DNA from: a virus
DNA: 31,365 nt
IMG/VR virus record: IMGVR_UViG_3300030329_003761
Location: 1 to 31,365 of that record
Direction: 5' to 3' (one strand)
How positions within the stretch are numbered: position 1 is the stretch's first letter; each line of letters opens with the position of its first letter. Position numbers and translations under genes: made by a program. The notes under the pieces were generated by a model. That model was given only the letters and a program-made list of their open reading frames with translations, did not search any database and was not told the DNA's origin. Below are positions 20,698-30,130 of this stretch, in pieces.

Positions 20698-22596
20698 ATG
20701 TCTGAAGGAGGAGGATTTAATTTAGGGTTTATTGGCCAAGATTTTCGTTGGTGGCTGGGACAAGTCGCTGACGATTCTTATTGGCGCGATAATATAATAC
20801 CTGGTAAATTTAAATCTCCTGAAACAATTAGAGGATGGGGATATAGGTATAAGGTAAGGATTTTTGGTCTTCATGATTTAGGTGAAGAAGTTATTAAGTC
20901 TGAAAACTTACCTTGGGCTAATGTAATGTATCCCATAACAGCGGGAGCATACTTACAAAATTCTGGTCAGAGTCCAATGATCAGACAAGGTAATATTGTT
21001 TTTGGATTTTTCTTAGATGGTGTAAATGAAGAACAACCTGTTATTATGGGAGTGTTGGGAAATAATTCCCAAACTAATTTAAGGACTGAGATTGGTAATA
21101 ATGATGTAACAAATACAACTTCTGAAAAGAGTGTATGTGTTAGTGGATATTCTGAGGGAAATATAGATTATGATGGTAATTCTAAACCAGCTCCTCCTGA
21201 TGGTGATAAGAAAGTAACTAAACCAATTGATAAGCAAATAGAAGAAGAATCTGCTAAACCATCGCCAGGAGTCCCATTAAATCAATTTGGATTACCTATT
21301 AATAAGGATTTAAATCTTTTTCAACAAGCAGATATTAATAGTGCAAGAGCAGAAGCTGAGAAAAAAAATTTAAGTCAAGGGGAAGCTACTGAGTTAATTA
21401 GAAAGAGAGTTCAAAAAGGAATTTCTGATAGAGCTAAAGAGGCAAATTCTCCAAGATCAGATGTTCAACCTGGTGCTACTATTGAAAGTGAAGCCACCAT
21501 GATACAAACGGCTGGTGATCTTAAGAGGGATAGAGTTTATTGTGAGAAGAGAGTTGTATTAAAACCTGATAATCTTGTCGAATCAACAAATAAAGCGATG
21601 AAGACGGATATGGATAATCTGGTTCAGAATATTGATAAAGCAATGAATGCATTGCAGAGTTATACTGATGCAGTGTCAATTACAAAAGAACAGAAAAATT
21701 TGGAAAAATTGATTTCAGATTCTTCAAAAAGACAGTCAAAATATATGAAACCTGTAATGGATAAGATGATGGAGTATAGTCAGAAATCAATTAATAAAGA
21801 AATGACCAAGGCAGTTTCTGCTTTACCTGCATATAAGAGAATGGAGTTTCTTGATGTTAAAGATGGAATAGGACAAAATCTTTTATCATCTTATCTTGGA
21901 ATGACGAATGGAAATGCTGGATTGATTGAAGGTGTTATTAGAAAAACATTAAAATTGGGTGAGATGTTTGAACAATTTAAAAATGCTTCAGTAGAGGATA
22001 CTTCATCAGATGGAGAAATTAAAAAACCTAAAGGAATGCCTAGAGTTCCAGTATGTAAATCTGAGGATGTAATATCTACTGTTTTAGCTGTTAATAAAAC
22101 TTTAATTGACCAAACAAATAATAATTTGATAGGAGGGATTGATGGATTCTTAACGGATGCTCTTGGTGATGTTGCTGATGTGAGTGGAGGAGTAACTAGT
22201 ATTTTTAGTAAATTGGGAAATATTAAAGGAAGTCTTACTTCTGCTCTTAATTTTGAAAATATTAAGATGAATGTTTTTCCTTTTGAACAACCACCCAATC
22301 CTGCTGTATCTGATTATTATACTCTTTGTGATGGTGGAGGAGCTCAAGCACAGAATGCATTACCTAGTCCAATGGCAATGGAAAAAGCTGCTACTAAGCA
22401 TATTACTAAAATTTCTCAACTTGCTGAAGGTGAAACATATGTAGATACATTTGCACAACCTGCCTTTGGTGAACCTGATAGGGCTACTAAAAATGTTACT
22501 TTGACTGAAGGTGGAGTTGTTCTTGATGATGATATTGCTGCAGCAGTTGCAGAGAATGCCGCTCAAGAATCTGAATTTAATTCATCTACTACTTGA
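20698..22596 (+). CDS. 5: Baseplate hub/spike protein with gp5 OB fold, no lysozyme
   Basis: Residues about 14-125 match the N-terminal OB fold of T4 gp5: RWWLGQVADD, YRYKVRIFGLHDLGEEV, LPWANVMYPITAGAYLQNSG, then MIRQGNIVFGFFLDGVNEEQ and PVIMGVLGNN. T4 has LPWMSVIQPIT and GTRVYGHFLD in the same order. After the fold there is no lysozyme domain; instead a helical, charged region (about 180-480) is followed by a Gly/Ser/Asp-rich part and an acidic end. There is also no repetitive beta-helix needle at the C-terminus. A separate beta-helix protein is encoded at 28524. The protein probably links the gp27-like ring to the spike. Confidence 0.8.
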   Translation: MSEGGGFNLGFIGQDFRWWLGQVADDSYWRDNIIPGKFKSPETIRGWGYRYKVRIFGLHDLGEEVIKSENLPWANVMYPITAGAYLQNSGQSPMIRQGNIVFGFFLDGVNEEQPVIMGVLGNNSQTNLRTEIGNNDVTNTTSEKSVCVSGYSEGNIDYDGNSKPAPPDGDKKVTKPIDKQIEEESAKPSPGVPLNQFGLPINKDLNLFQQADINSARAEAEKKNLSQGEATELIRKRVQKGISDRAKEANSPRSDVQPGATIESEATMIQTAGDLKRDRVYCEKRVVLKPDNLVESTNKAMKTDMDNLVQNIDKAMNALQSYTDAVSITKEQKNLEKLISDSSKRQSKYMKPVMDKMMEYSQKSINKEMTKAVSALPAYKRMEFLDVKDGIGQNLLSSYLGMTNGNAGLIEGVIRKTLKLGEMFEQFKNASVEDTSSDGEIKKPKGMPRVPVCKSEDVISTVLAVNKTLIDQTNNNLIGGIDGFLTDALGDVADVSGGVTSIFSKLGNIKGSLTSALNFENIKMNVFPFEQPPNPAVSDYYTLCDGGGAQAQNALPSPMAMEKAATKHITKISQLAEGETYVDTFAQPAFGEPDRATKNVTLTEGGVVLDDDIAAAVAENAAQESEFNSSTT

Positions 22597-22602
22597 TAAA
22601 TA
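22595..22602 (+). promoter_or_regulatory. Candidate late promoter GATAAATA
   Basis: GATAAATA overlaps the TGA stop of the gp5-like gene by two bases and lies 21 bases before ATG 22624, one mismatch from TATAAATA. AAGGAA at about 22611 could be the ribosome binding site. Confidence 0.5.
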
Positions 22603-22623
22603 GCTGTTATAAGGAACTAATAT

Positions 22624-25600
22624 ATGTCTTTCGATCTTTTTGGAGAAGCAACTAAATGTGATATTCGAGTCGGTTATATATCAACCGATAGGGGATTTGT
22701 GGATAATATTGGTATTCACGAAGCAAATCAATACGCTAAATTAAATCCAGGAACTCAATTTATTTTTAGAAATAGAGAAAAGGTTGATTATTTAAACATA
22801 AATGAAGTTAATAGATTACTACCAGAAGATATGTTGCCTAAGAGCAATGCTGGAGAGGGTGGTGATTGTAAAGGTATTACAGGTTTAAATCCACAAGGAG
22901 ATACTAGTGTTAATATTGATGAAGGTCTTGGATTAACTGATGTAGTATTTGATACAACTGGACAACAATTAATTAGAGATACTACTAGAGCTCATTTTTA
23001 TGGAGGTGGTGGAGTAGGAGTTCAGGGTAATCCTGTGGTTGGTGTTGATGGTTCTTTAATGAGTGTTGATGTCGTTCATCCAGGATTTGGATATCAATAT
23101 CCTCCTTTAGTTTCTATTGAAGATGATCGCGGAGTGGGATCTGGTGCGGTTGCAATTGCTATTCTTGATGATAGGACAGAGGGAGTTGAAGAACTTTATA
23201 ATAGGGAGGAAGATTATGAAGAATATGATTTAGATCAATGTATTCCTCCATTACAAGGAGTTGGATTTGGTAGAAGATATGGTCCTAATGGGGAAGATTT
23301 GGGTGATTGGAATCCAGGAATGTATATTGGAACTCAAAGAGATCCGATTGCTAAACAAATACAAAAGTATCAAGATCTTTTATCTAATATAAGACAAAAT
23401 GCTTATGTGTCAGATTTAGGTTCTGGAAGAAGACTTGATTCTACAAAAACAAAAATTTTAGAGTGGTGGACAACAAGAGATAAAGTTCCATTAAAAGTAG
23501 TTGGTCCTGAAGAAACAACTAGAACTAAGTATGATGTATTTAATTGGTCATGGGGTGCAAATACAGGAACTAATCCTATAGGTGAAATTGATAATCTTTA
23601 TATAAAATTATTGGGAAGAAGAGGTGAACCAGCTGGCCTTGAGTATTGGCAAAATCTAAGAGATAGTGGTCAGAGTCTTGCTCAGATTGAGGAGGGAATG
23701 AAATTACAACCTGAGTATAAAAATATTATATTGACTGGAAATAAACCAGTTATGCCAGATGTGACTTATCTTTATGGTCAATATTGGGAATATGATAAAA
23801 AATCTTTTATGAATAGCTTTGCTATATCACCAGTTCCACCTTCAAATGTGAAAGGAACTGATATGGCTGGAAAGACATATACATTTGAATGGCAAGAAGA
23901 TTTTCCTTGGGAAGGTGAATATACATTTAGAGTTCAAGCTGATAATGATGCAAGACTTTATTTTGATAATGAACCTTTATCTAAAGGTGATGTTAAAATA
24001 GGATCTGGTGGTGCTGCTGGAAATGTAATATCTAAACCATTAACATTTAAAAAAACTATAACTCAACCAGGAGTTCACAAAATTTCTATAGATTTATTTA
24101 ATCATCAGACTAAAGAGATAGTTCAAAAAACTACAAATTTAAGTGAAGTTACGCAGAATGCAGAGTCTGATGTAGTTAAATTTAAAATTACTTCAAGTGC
24201 TAGTTATGCAAATGGATTTCAAATTTTAGATCTTGATATTGATGTAGAAAAAAGATATAAAGGACCACAACTTAATGAAACAATTACAAAAACTGTAGAA
24301 TATGGAAGACCTTATAAGGTTCAGTTTCGATCTGCAGGAAAGGGTTCTCTTAAAAGTGGAAAACTAATTAAATTTACTGGATTACATTCTGCAAATGATC
24401 CTATTGAAGTTACTAATAATAATAAGAGATTATGTTTAAAAGATGGTGATGGTGGTGATTGTAATGCATCCTTTACTATTGATAAAGGAAATGTAAGATT
24501 TAGTGATGATGGAAAAACTATAGAGGGAACTGGAAGAGCAACCTTTACTTTAAGTTGGAATGATAATCCAAGGAGTGCAGGGACAGCATTGGGAACCATA
24601 GAGATTATGGATAAAAAATGGACTCAATCAGGTAGAAGTGGAAGTAAAACTCAAACTGTTACTATAAGTGCTCCTAATGATGGAGGTTCTTATGAATCTC
24701 ATATAAAATTAAGAAATAAAGGTGAAAAAGTTATTGAGATGGAGGAATGGACTGATGAAGATTGGTCAGATATTATTGCCTCTTGTAGTTCTGGAAAATT
24801 TTATGATATAAATGGTAGTACCTGTAAATTTATGGTTCCTACTCCACCAACTCAAATACCTTCTACTTTAAAAGATGAGAACTTAGATATAATTTTTAAT
24901 ACAGTTGATTGGATGGAGAAAGCAAATAGAAAATTATGGAAGATTAATCCTGGTGCTGGTAAAGATGCTAATTTTTTAAATCGTTTTGGTGTTCTTCCTT
25001 TTGATCCTACTGAAGTTGAAAAAATAGAAAAACGGGTGACTAGGGATGTTATTAAACAATCAAAAGCTTCTGTCAAATTCTTAAGAGGGGAAGATGGTAA
25101 AAATTATATGAAAGTGACTGGAACTGGAAAAGCGAAAGTTTTCTTTGAATTAAATGTAAATGATAGACCAGGAATATCTTCTTTAGCATTAACTGAGATT
25201 AAAATAAGAGCAAATGATGGAGATGTTATTTTAAGAAGAGATCCTAATAGAAGATTTGCTAATGAAAGAGCTAGTGGTGAATTTACTGCAGGTCAAAAAT
25301 ATTTGGTTAAAACTATTGGAGCCAGTAGTGGTGCTGGTTCTATAATAGGAGTTGATAAAACAACTATTGGTTATGATGATGATATTACTGGTGGATATGA
25401 TCAGAATGGACTTTTAAAAATTACCGCTGTTGCTCCAATTAATACAACTGAGAAAATTACTGAAGATGTGTTGGGATATCCTGATCATCCAAATGCGTCT
25501 ACCGATGATTATGCAGGAATTCATGATATATTATGGAACAATATTAAATTTCCTAATGATGGAAATTATTCCATAGAGATTATGGTTGATGATAATGTAG

Positions 25601-28518
25601 TTCTTACATTTATTCATCCTGGAAGAGAAGATATTGTTATAAGGAAGGATGGATTTAAAATTAGAGGAGATGGTTCAACTGGAACTGGTAAATCATTTGA
25701 TGTTAAGTATTTTAGAGAAGGTACTTATACTTTAAAAGCAGAATTAGAACAGTTAGCAGGTAAACCAATAGCAAAGGGAAATCCAATGGCTCTTGCTGTT
25801 CAGATTAAGACTGCTTTTATAGTTGAGGATGTTGAAGTTATTTCTATTAAGTCTTGGAATCAAAATCCTATGGGTGTTGGAATGGTTATTGATGCTCCCA
25901 TGCCTCCTATTCCAACAGAGATACCTCCAGTCCAACAAGGAAGATGTCCTAACAACCCTATTTGGACCACACGAACACAGAAAGGTGTAGAAGAAAATTG
26001 GTATCCAGTAAGAGTGGATTTTTGGGAACAATTTATGAATCGTTATGCTATTTCTCCTATCCCTCCATTAGGGGCAGATGGAAGTGATGGTGCAGGAGTT
26101 TCTTATATTAATAATTGGGAAGTAGAACTACCACATGAAGGATTTTATGGTTTAAGAGCAGCAATAGATAAGATTGGTAAAATTTTTATTGATGGTAATG
26201 AGATTCTTGGATCAAAGACAACACCAAAACTTAGTTTATATAACAATATCTCTCCTAACACTGCTAAGATATTTTTAACAAAAGGTACTCATCAAATAAC
26301 TGTTCAGGTAGAGAATGATAAGCAGTATGAATTTAATTTAATTGACAAAAAGATTTTTAATACAGCAGATTGGGCATCAAAGCAAAATACAAAAATAACT
26401 GAAATTATTGGTCCGAAGAATATAGATGTTACCTTTAAAGTAAGTATTGCAACAATGTATGGTGCTGGAATTAAATTATTTGTGGATAATACAACTTTAT
26501 TTGATGATAATAAAGGATATAAGGAACCTTCTGTTTCTGAAACTCATACTCATAGTATTGAGGTTGGTAAGGTTTATGATGTAGAATTTACAAGTACTAA
26601 TCAAACAGTTGTTCCTGGTAGTTTATCTCCTACAAGAAAAGCACTCATTATAGATGGTGAAGCATCGTCTGCTGGTGATAGAAGAATAAGAGCAGGAGGT
26701 AAAGTATATCAATTTGATAATGATGGATCAGATTGGGACATGAATGCAACATTCAGAATTACTGAAGGTAATGGAAGATTTGAAGAGAGTGGAGGTACTC
26801 CTACTATAGTAGGAACAGGAAGGCAAACTATAGAATTATGGTGGAATGATACAGGAGGAGAGGAAGAAAATCTAGCAAAGGCTATTAGAACTATTAGGAT
26901 AGGAAATGTTGCATGGGATGCTACATCGACTTATAGCAGCAATAAAGTTAATCTGGCAGATCGAACTCGTACTATTGAATTGGGTTCAGGTACTAAAACT
27001 GGAGATAAGACGCAGAATATTAATAATAATTCAGCCATACAACTAAGAACTAAAGGTAAGAATGTAGTTGAAATGGAAGATATACCTGGTGATTTTTCTG
27101 CAGGTACTGGTGGCACTAATAATGAGGCTTTTTTCTTTAAAGATGTTGTATGTTCTGCTACTGAGGGTGAGTTTTATGATTTAAATGGTAGAACTTGTAA
27201 ATTTAGAATTCCTTCTAAAGATAGAACTGAAATAGAATATGGTAAAGGTCTTGTTAGTGGTTCTGCAAAAGATGGAGTAACTTATACTGGACCATCATTA
27301 GCAACTTATGCAAATGGAGAGTTAGGTCCATTTATTACTCCTACTTGGAATACTGATGAGGAATATATTAGAACTCATAATGGAACCACATGGACAATGA
27401 CTTGGAGTAATGTTGATTTTCCTGAAGATGGAACTTATGATATTAAAGCAGAGGCTGATGATGAATTGACTGTTAAATTAAATGGAATTCAGATATGTAG
27501 AGCTACTGTTGATTCTCGTTATACTACTAGGCATGATGGGAAGGAATTAAAACCCATTGAGAATCATTCTTTTAGCGCACCAAAAGGAAAACAAACATTA
27601 GAATTAACTTTATTCAATCGTGATTTCCAATCACCTTTTAGTAGTAACCCTGCAGTAGCAGCAGTGAAAATTACTAAAAAAACAAATGTAGCAAAGATAG
27701 ACCCAAGAACAGGTAAGGCAAAAGGTAAACCTTGGACAGTTAACCCCATAGGTGTTTCTGCTATATTAATTCCTCCACCTTGTCCAAAAATGATAACTGG
27801 TATTGGTAGGGTTGATAGAGTTGAGATAGATGATCCTGGTAATGGATTCACACCTCCTGTTCTTCCAAGTGGAATAGAGAGTCCTAGTTATTCAGTAGGT
27901 TTGGGATTGGATGATATTAAAATTCTTGATGGTGGAATTAATTATGGACCAGGAGATGTTGTATGTGTTAAAGATAATATAACTGGTGAAGAAAGATGTT
28001 TTGAACCAGAATTTGGTCCTTTTGGTGAAATAACTAAAGTTGTTATTATTGATCCACCTCCAGGAGAACCAGATATAGCTCCTCCATCTACGGGAGAACC
28101 TATAGGAGAAGGATCACCTTTTATGCTCACTTCTACTCCTCAAGTAAGAGTTAGATCAAGAGGAAAGGTTCCTACAGGAATAAGTTTTAGAGGAGTACCT
28201 CAATATAGAATAATTAGGGATCCAATTATAATTCCTGCTCCTGATAGATTAATTCAAGTAACTGATTTGGTAGGATTGAAACGCACAGGATTTTATGATG
28301 GTAGACCTTATTATGGTGCTGTCTTCTATAAAAATGGTATTCGATATGCAGGTTATTATCAAACTACTGGTAAATTGATTCAGATATATGATACTTTACA
28401 GGAGAGTATCGATGCTAGAGTTACTACACCTCCATCTGCAATTCAGAGACAGGGTACTGACATTAATAGTAATAACTCAAGACTTAATATTCCTGGTACT
28501 CCTAATAATCTAATTTAA
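22624..28518 (+). CDS. Giant virion structural protein with DUF4214 and repeated PA14-like domains, 1964 aa
   Basis: A single frame of 1964 codons. The start (FDLFGEATKCDIRVGYISTD) looks like a baseplate attachment domain, followed by a HPGFGYQYPPLVSI motif (about 153-166). A DUF4214-like segment is at about 322-370 (LGRRGEPAGLEYWQNLRDSG, LQPEYKNI). PA14-like modules follow at about 399 (FAISPVPP, FPWEGEYTFRVQADNDARLY), 966 (FPNDGNYSIEIMVDD), 1141 (YAISPIPP, LPHEGFYGLRAAID) and 1589 (FPEDGTYDIKAEADDELTV). Between them run Ig-like parts with matching GTGR and YDxNGxTCKF motifs. PA14 and DUF4214 often bind sugars or surfaces, so a host-contact or baseplate fibre role is likely. Some cyanophage annotations use VrlC for giant proteins here; I cannot confirm that name. 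Confidence 0.75.
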   Translation: MSFDLFGEATKCDIRVGYISTDRGFVDNIGIHEANQYAKLNPGTQFIFRNREKVDYLNINEVNRLLPEDMLPKSNAGEGGDCKGITGLNPQGDTSVNIDEGLGLTDVVFDTTGQQLIRDTTRAHFYGGGGVGVQGNPVVGVDGSLMSVDVVHPGFGYQYPPLVSIEDDRGVGSGAVAIAILDDRTEGVEELYNREEDYEEYDLDQCIPPLQGVGFGRRYGPNGEDLGDWNPGMYIGTQRDPIAKQIQKYQDLLSNIRQNAYVSDLGSGRRLDSTKTKILEWWTTRDKVPLKVVGPEETTRTKYDVFNWSWGANTGTNPIGEIDNLYIKLLGRRGEPAGLEYWQNLRDSGQSLAQIEEGMKLQPEYKNIILTGNKPVMPDVTYLYGQYWEYDKKSFMNSFAISPVPPSNVKGTDMAGKTYTFEWQEDFPWEGEYTFRVQADNDARLYFDNEPLSKGDVKIGSGGAAGNVISKPLTFKKTITQPGVHKISIDLFNHQTKEIVQKTTNLSEVTQNAESDVVKFKITSSASYANGFQILDLDIDVEKRYKGPQLNETITKTVEYGRPYKVQFRSAGKGSLKSGKLIKFTGLHSANDPIEVTNNNKRLCLKDGDGGDCNASFTIDKGNVRFSDDGKTIEGTGRATFTLSWNDNPRSAGTALGTIEIMDKKWTQSGRSGSKTQTVTISAPNDGGSYESHIKLRNKGEKVIEMEEWTDEDWSDIIASCSSGKFYDINGSTCKFMVPTPPTQIPSTLKDENLDIIFNTVDWMEKANRKLWKINPGAGKDANFLNRFGVLPFDPTEVEKIEKRVTRDVIKQSKASVKFLRGEDGKNYMKVTGTGKAKVFFELNVNDRPGISSLALTEIKIRANDGDVILRRDPNRRFANERASGEFTAGQKYLVKTIGASSGAGSIIGVDKTTIGYDDDITGGYDQNGLLKITAVAPINTTEKITEDVLGYPDHPNASTDDYAGIHDILWNNIKFPNDGNYSIEIMVDDNVVLTFIHPGREDIVIRKDGFKIRGDGSTGTGKSFDVKYFREGTYTLKAELEQLAGKPIAKGNPMALAVQIKTAFIVEDVEVISIKSWNQNPMGVGMVIDAPMPPIPTEIPPVQQGRCPNNPIWTTRTQKGVEENWYPVRVDFWEQFMNRYAISPIPPLGADGSDGAGVSYINNWEVELPHEGFYGLRAAIDKIGKIFIDGNEILGSKTTPKLSLYNNISPNTAKIFLTKGTHQITVQVENDKQYEFNLIDKKIFNTADWASKQNTKITEIIGPKNIDVTFKVSIATMYGAGIKLFVDNTTLFDDNKGYKEPSVSETHTHSIEVGKVYDVEFTSTNQTVVPGSLSPTRKALIIDGEASSAGDRRIRAGGKVYQFDNDGSDWDMNATFRITEGNGRFEESGGTPTIVGTGRQTIELWWNDTGGEEENLAKAIRTIRIGNVAWDATSTYSSNKVNLADRTRTIELGSGTKTGDKTQNINNNSAIQLRTKGKNVVEMEDIPGDFSAGTGGTNNEAFFFKDVVCSATEGEFYDLNGRTCKFRIPSKDRTEIEYGKGLVSGSAKDGVTYTGPSLATYANGELGPFITPTWNTDEEYIRTHNGTTWTMTWSNVDFPEDGTYDIKAEADDELTVKLNGIQICRATVDSRYTTRHDGKELKPIENHSFSAPKGKQTLELTLFNRDFQSPFSSNPAVAAVKITKKTNVAKIDPRTGKAKGKPWTVNPIGVSAILIPPPCPKMITGIGRVDRVEIDDPGNGFTPPVLPSGIESPSYSVGLGLDDIKILDGGINYGPGDVVCVKDNITGEERCFEPEFGPFGEITKVVIIDPPPGEPDIAPPSTGEPIGEGSPFMLTSTPQVRVRSRGKVPTGISFRGVPQYRIIRDPIIIPAPDRLIQVTDLVGLKRTGFYDGRPYYGAVFYKNGIRYAGYYQTTGKLIQIYDTLQESIDARVTTPPSAIQRQGTDINSNNSRLNIPGTPNNLI

Positions 28519-28523
28519 CAATT

Positions 28524-29183
28524 ATGACAAACGGATCAGCATCTAATCAAAATTTAGATAGACTTGGAGATGAAAAGGATATAGGTAAGGAACCTAATCC
28601 TACTCTAACTGCCAAACAAAATTATAGTGCTGTAAAATATGGCACTGATAAAGGAACTCTTAAGTTTGGTTCTATTCATAAGAAAGGTGATGTTACTTCG
28701 GGTGTGATGCTTGATACTCCTGATGGTCGTCATCAGTTTTCTTTAGATATTGATGGTCAAAGAAGAGGTTGGACAACATCAACAAGTCCTGGTAATTTTT
28801 CATTAGTTGCAGGTGAAGATAATATTGAACCACAAGATACAATTTTTATAAATGCTGTTAATGGTAACATTGATATAGTTGCTACGAATGGTAAGATTAG
28901 ATTACAAGCAACTGATATAGAATTGATTGCTGTTGGTGAGGGTGGTTCTAAAGGTCATATTAAATGTACAGCTACAGAGACTTTTAGTGTTTATGAAACC
29001 AAGAAGATTATTTTGGATTCTAAATCATTGACAAAAATTACTTCTACGGGTAGTATTAATATAGCTGCTAATACTATGATGAAAATATATGGATCTTTAA
29101 TTAAAGCAGTGACGGATGCATCTGCCGTAAAAAATTCTAAAACGAATGGTCAAAATGATGTTGTTTCAAACAACGTTGTGTAG
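28524..29183 (+). CDS. Beta-helix baseplate spike protein, gp5C/Vgr-like
   Basis: This 219-residue protein has a polar N-terminus. Residues about 95-190 then form repeats of alternating hydrophobic residues with Asn/Gly turns: NAVNGNIDIVATNGKIRLQA, TDIELIAVGEGGSKGHIKCT, TKKIILDSKSLTKITSTGSI and NIAANTMMKIYGS. Such strings of I-x-I/L-x-A with N-G turns are typical of the triple-stranded beta-helix at the end of T4 gp5 and of Vgr spikes. With the gp5-like OB protein upstream lacking a needle, this gene probably supplies the membrane-piercing tip. The spacing to the giant gene is five bases. It could also be a short tail fibre shaft. Confidence 0.68.
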   Translation: MTNGSASNQNLDRLGDEKDIGKEPNPTLTAKQNYSAVKYGTDKGTLKFGSIHKKGDVTSGVMLDTPDGRHQFSLDIDGQRRGWTTSTSPGNFSLVAGEDNIEPQDTIFINAVNGNIDIVATNGKIRLQATDIELIAVGEGGSKGHIKCTATETFSVYETKKIILDSKSLTKITSTGSINIAANTMMKIYGSLIKAVTDASAVKNSKTNGQNDVVSNNVV

Positions 29184-29209
29184 TAAGTTCATCAGAAGGA
29201 GATTAAAAA

Positions 29210-30130
29210 ATGACAATGGGATTTGACGATCTAATCGTCGGAGGACAATTAAGAGTAGGAACAGGGTATTGTGCTCCTATTAAAGAGGGAGATTATAAAA
29301 TTAATGGATCTGCCCATATGGAAGGTCCAGTGGTTGTTGGATTGGGTAGTAAAATTAAACTTGGTGCTAGAGGAGGAGATCCTGATGATCCAGAGGATAA
29401 TACTGGAACTGCACCAGCAAATTTAATGATCACAAGAAACTATAATAAAGATAGAGATTGTTTTTCTGCTGCTATAAAGAGAACTCTTCTCACTGAAGGA
29501 AATGTTCAGATTAATGGAGATGATGGAACTCCTTGGGCTGTTAATCTTAAAGGTAATCAAGAGATAATAGGTAATGAGCAAACTGACCATGCTTTGTATG
29601 TAGAAGGAGGAGGAACTGTTGATTCGGTTTATATTGATGGTGATTTGTTTGTTACTGGTGCAGTAGATTGTGGTAATAAGGGCAGACTTGCTGCTAGATT
29701 TGCTGCTGCAGATGCGTCACCAAAACCATTTGATATGCAACACCCTACTAAAGGGGAAGGCAATAGACTTCGTTATGCATGTATTGAGGGACCAGAGGTT
29801 GGAGTTTACTTTAGAGGTAGATTGAGAAGAGGAAAGGAGATATTCTTACCAAACTATTGGAAGGGATTGGTTCATATTCAAAGTATAACTGTACAACTTC
29901 AACCAATAGGTGCTCATCAAGATATTATTATAAAGAGATGGGATGATCAAAAGATATATCTACAGTCGAATGGTGGATTACCAATAGATTGTTTCTACCA
30001 TGTATATGCAGAGAGGAAAGATTGCAATCCATTGGTTGTTGAATATCAAGGTGATGGATGGGAAGATTATCCAGATAAAGATTATAAAGATCCTAACTTT
30101 AGTGGTCCTCCGAATATTATTACTGTATGA
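29210..30130 (+). CDS. Tail fibre/adhesin-type virion protein, 306 aa
   Basis: The N-terminal half has beta-rich repeats of the fibre kind (DLIVGGQLRVGTGYCAPIKE, then HMEGPVVVGLGSKIKLGA). A second part reads HALYVEGGGTVDSVYIDGDL. The C-terminal domain (about 173-219) contains FDMQHPTKGEGNRLRYACIE, then GPEVGVYFRGRLRRGKEIFL and PNYWKGLV. That run (H-P-T-K, R-L-R-Y, E-G-P-E-x-G-V-Y-x-R-G, L-P-x-Y-W) is frequent at the ends of tail fibres in marine T4-like phages and may be a receptor-binding or trimerisation unit. AGAAGGAG before the ATG is a strong ribosome binding site. The stop overlaps the oxygenase start by four bases. Confidence 0.8.
   Translation: MTMGFDDLIVGGQLRVGTGYCAPIKEGDYKINGSAHMEGPVVVGLGSKIKLGARGGDPDDPEDNTGTAPANLMITRNYNKDRDCFSAAIKRTLLTEGNVQINGDDGTPWAVNLKGNQEIIGNEQTDHALYVEGGGTVDSVYIDGDLFVTGAVDCGNKGRLAARFAAADASPKPFDMQHPTKGEGNRLRYACIEGPEVGVYFRGRLRRGKEIFLPNYWKGLVHIQSITVQLQPIGAHQDIIIKRWDDQKIYLQSNGGLPIDCFYHVYAERKDCNPLVVEYQGDGWEDYPDKDYKDPNFSGPPNIITV

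Noticed and set aside
20698-22596. A lysozyme domain in the gp5-like protein
   Set aside because: No catalytic Glu-Asp-Thr pattern of T4-type lysozyme is visible after the OB fold; the region is helical and charged.
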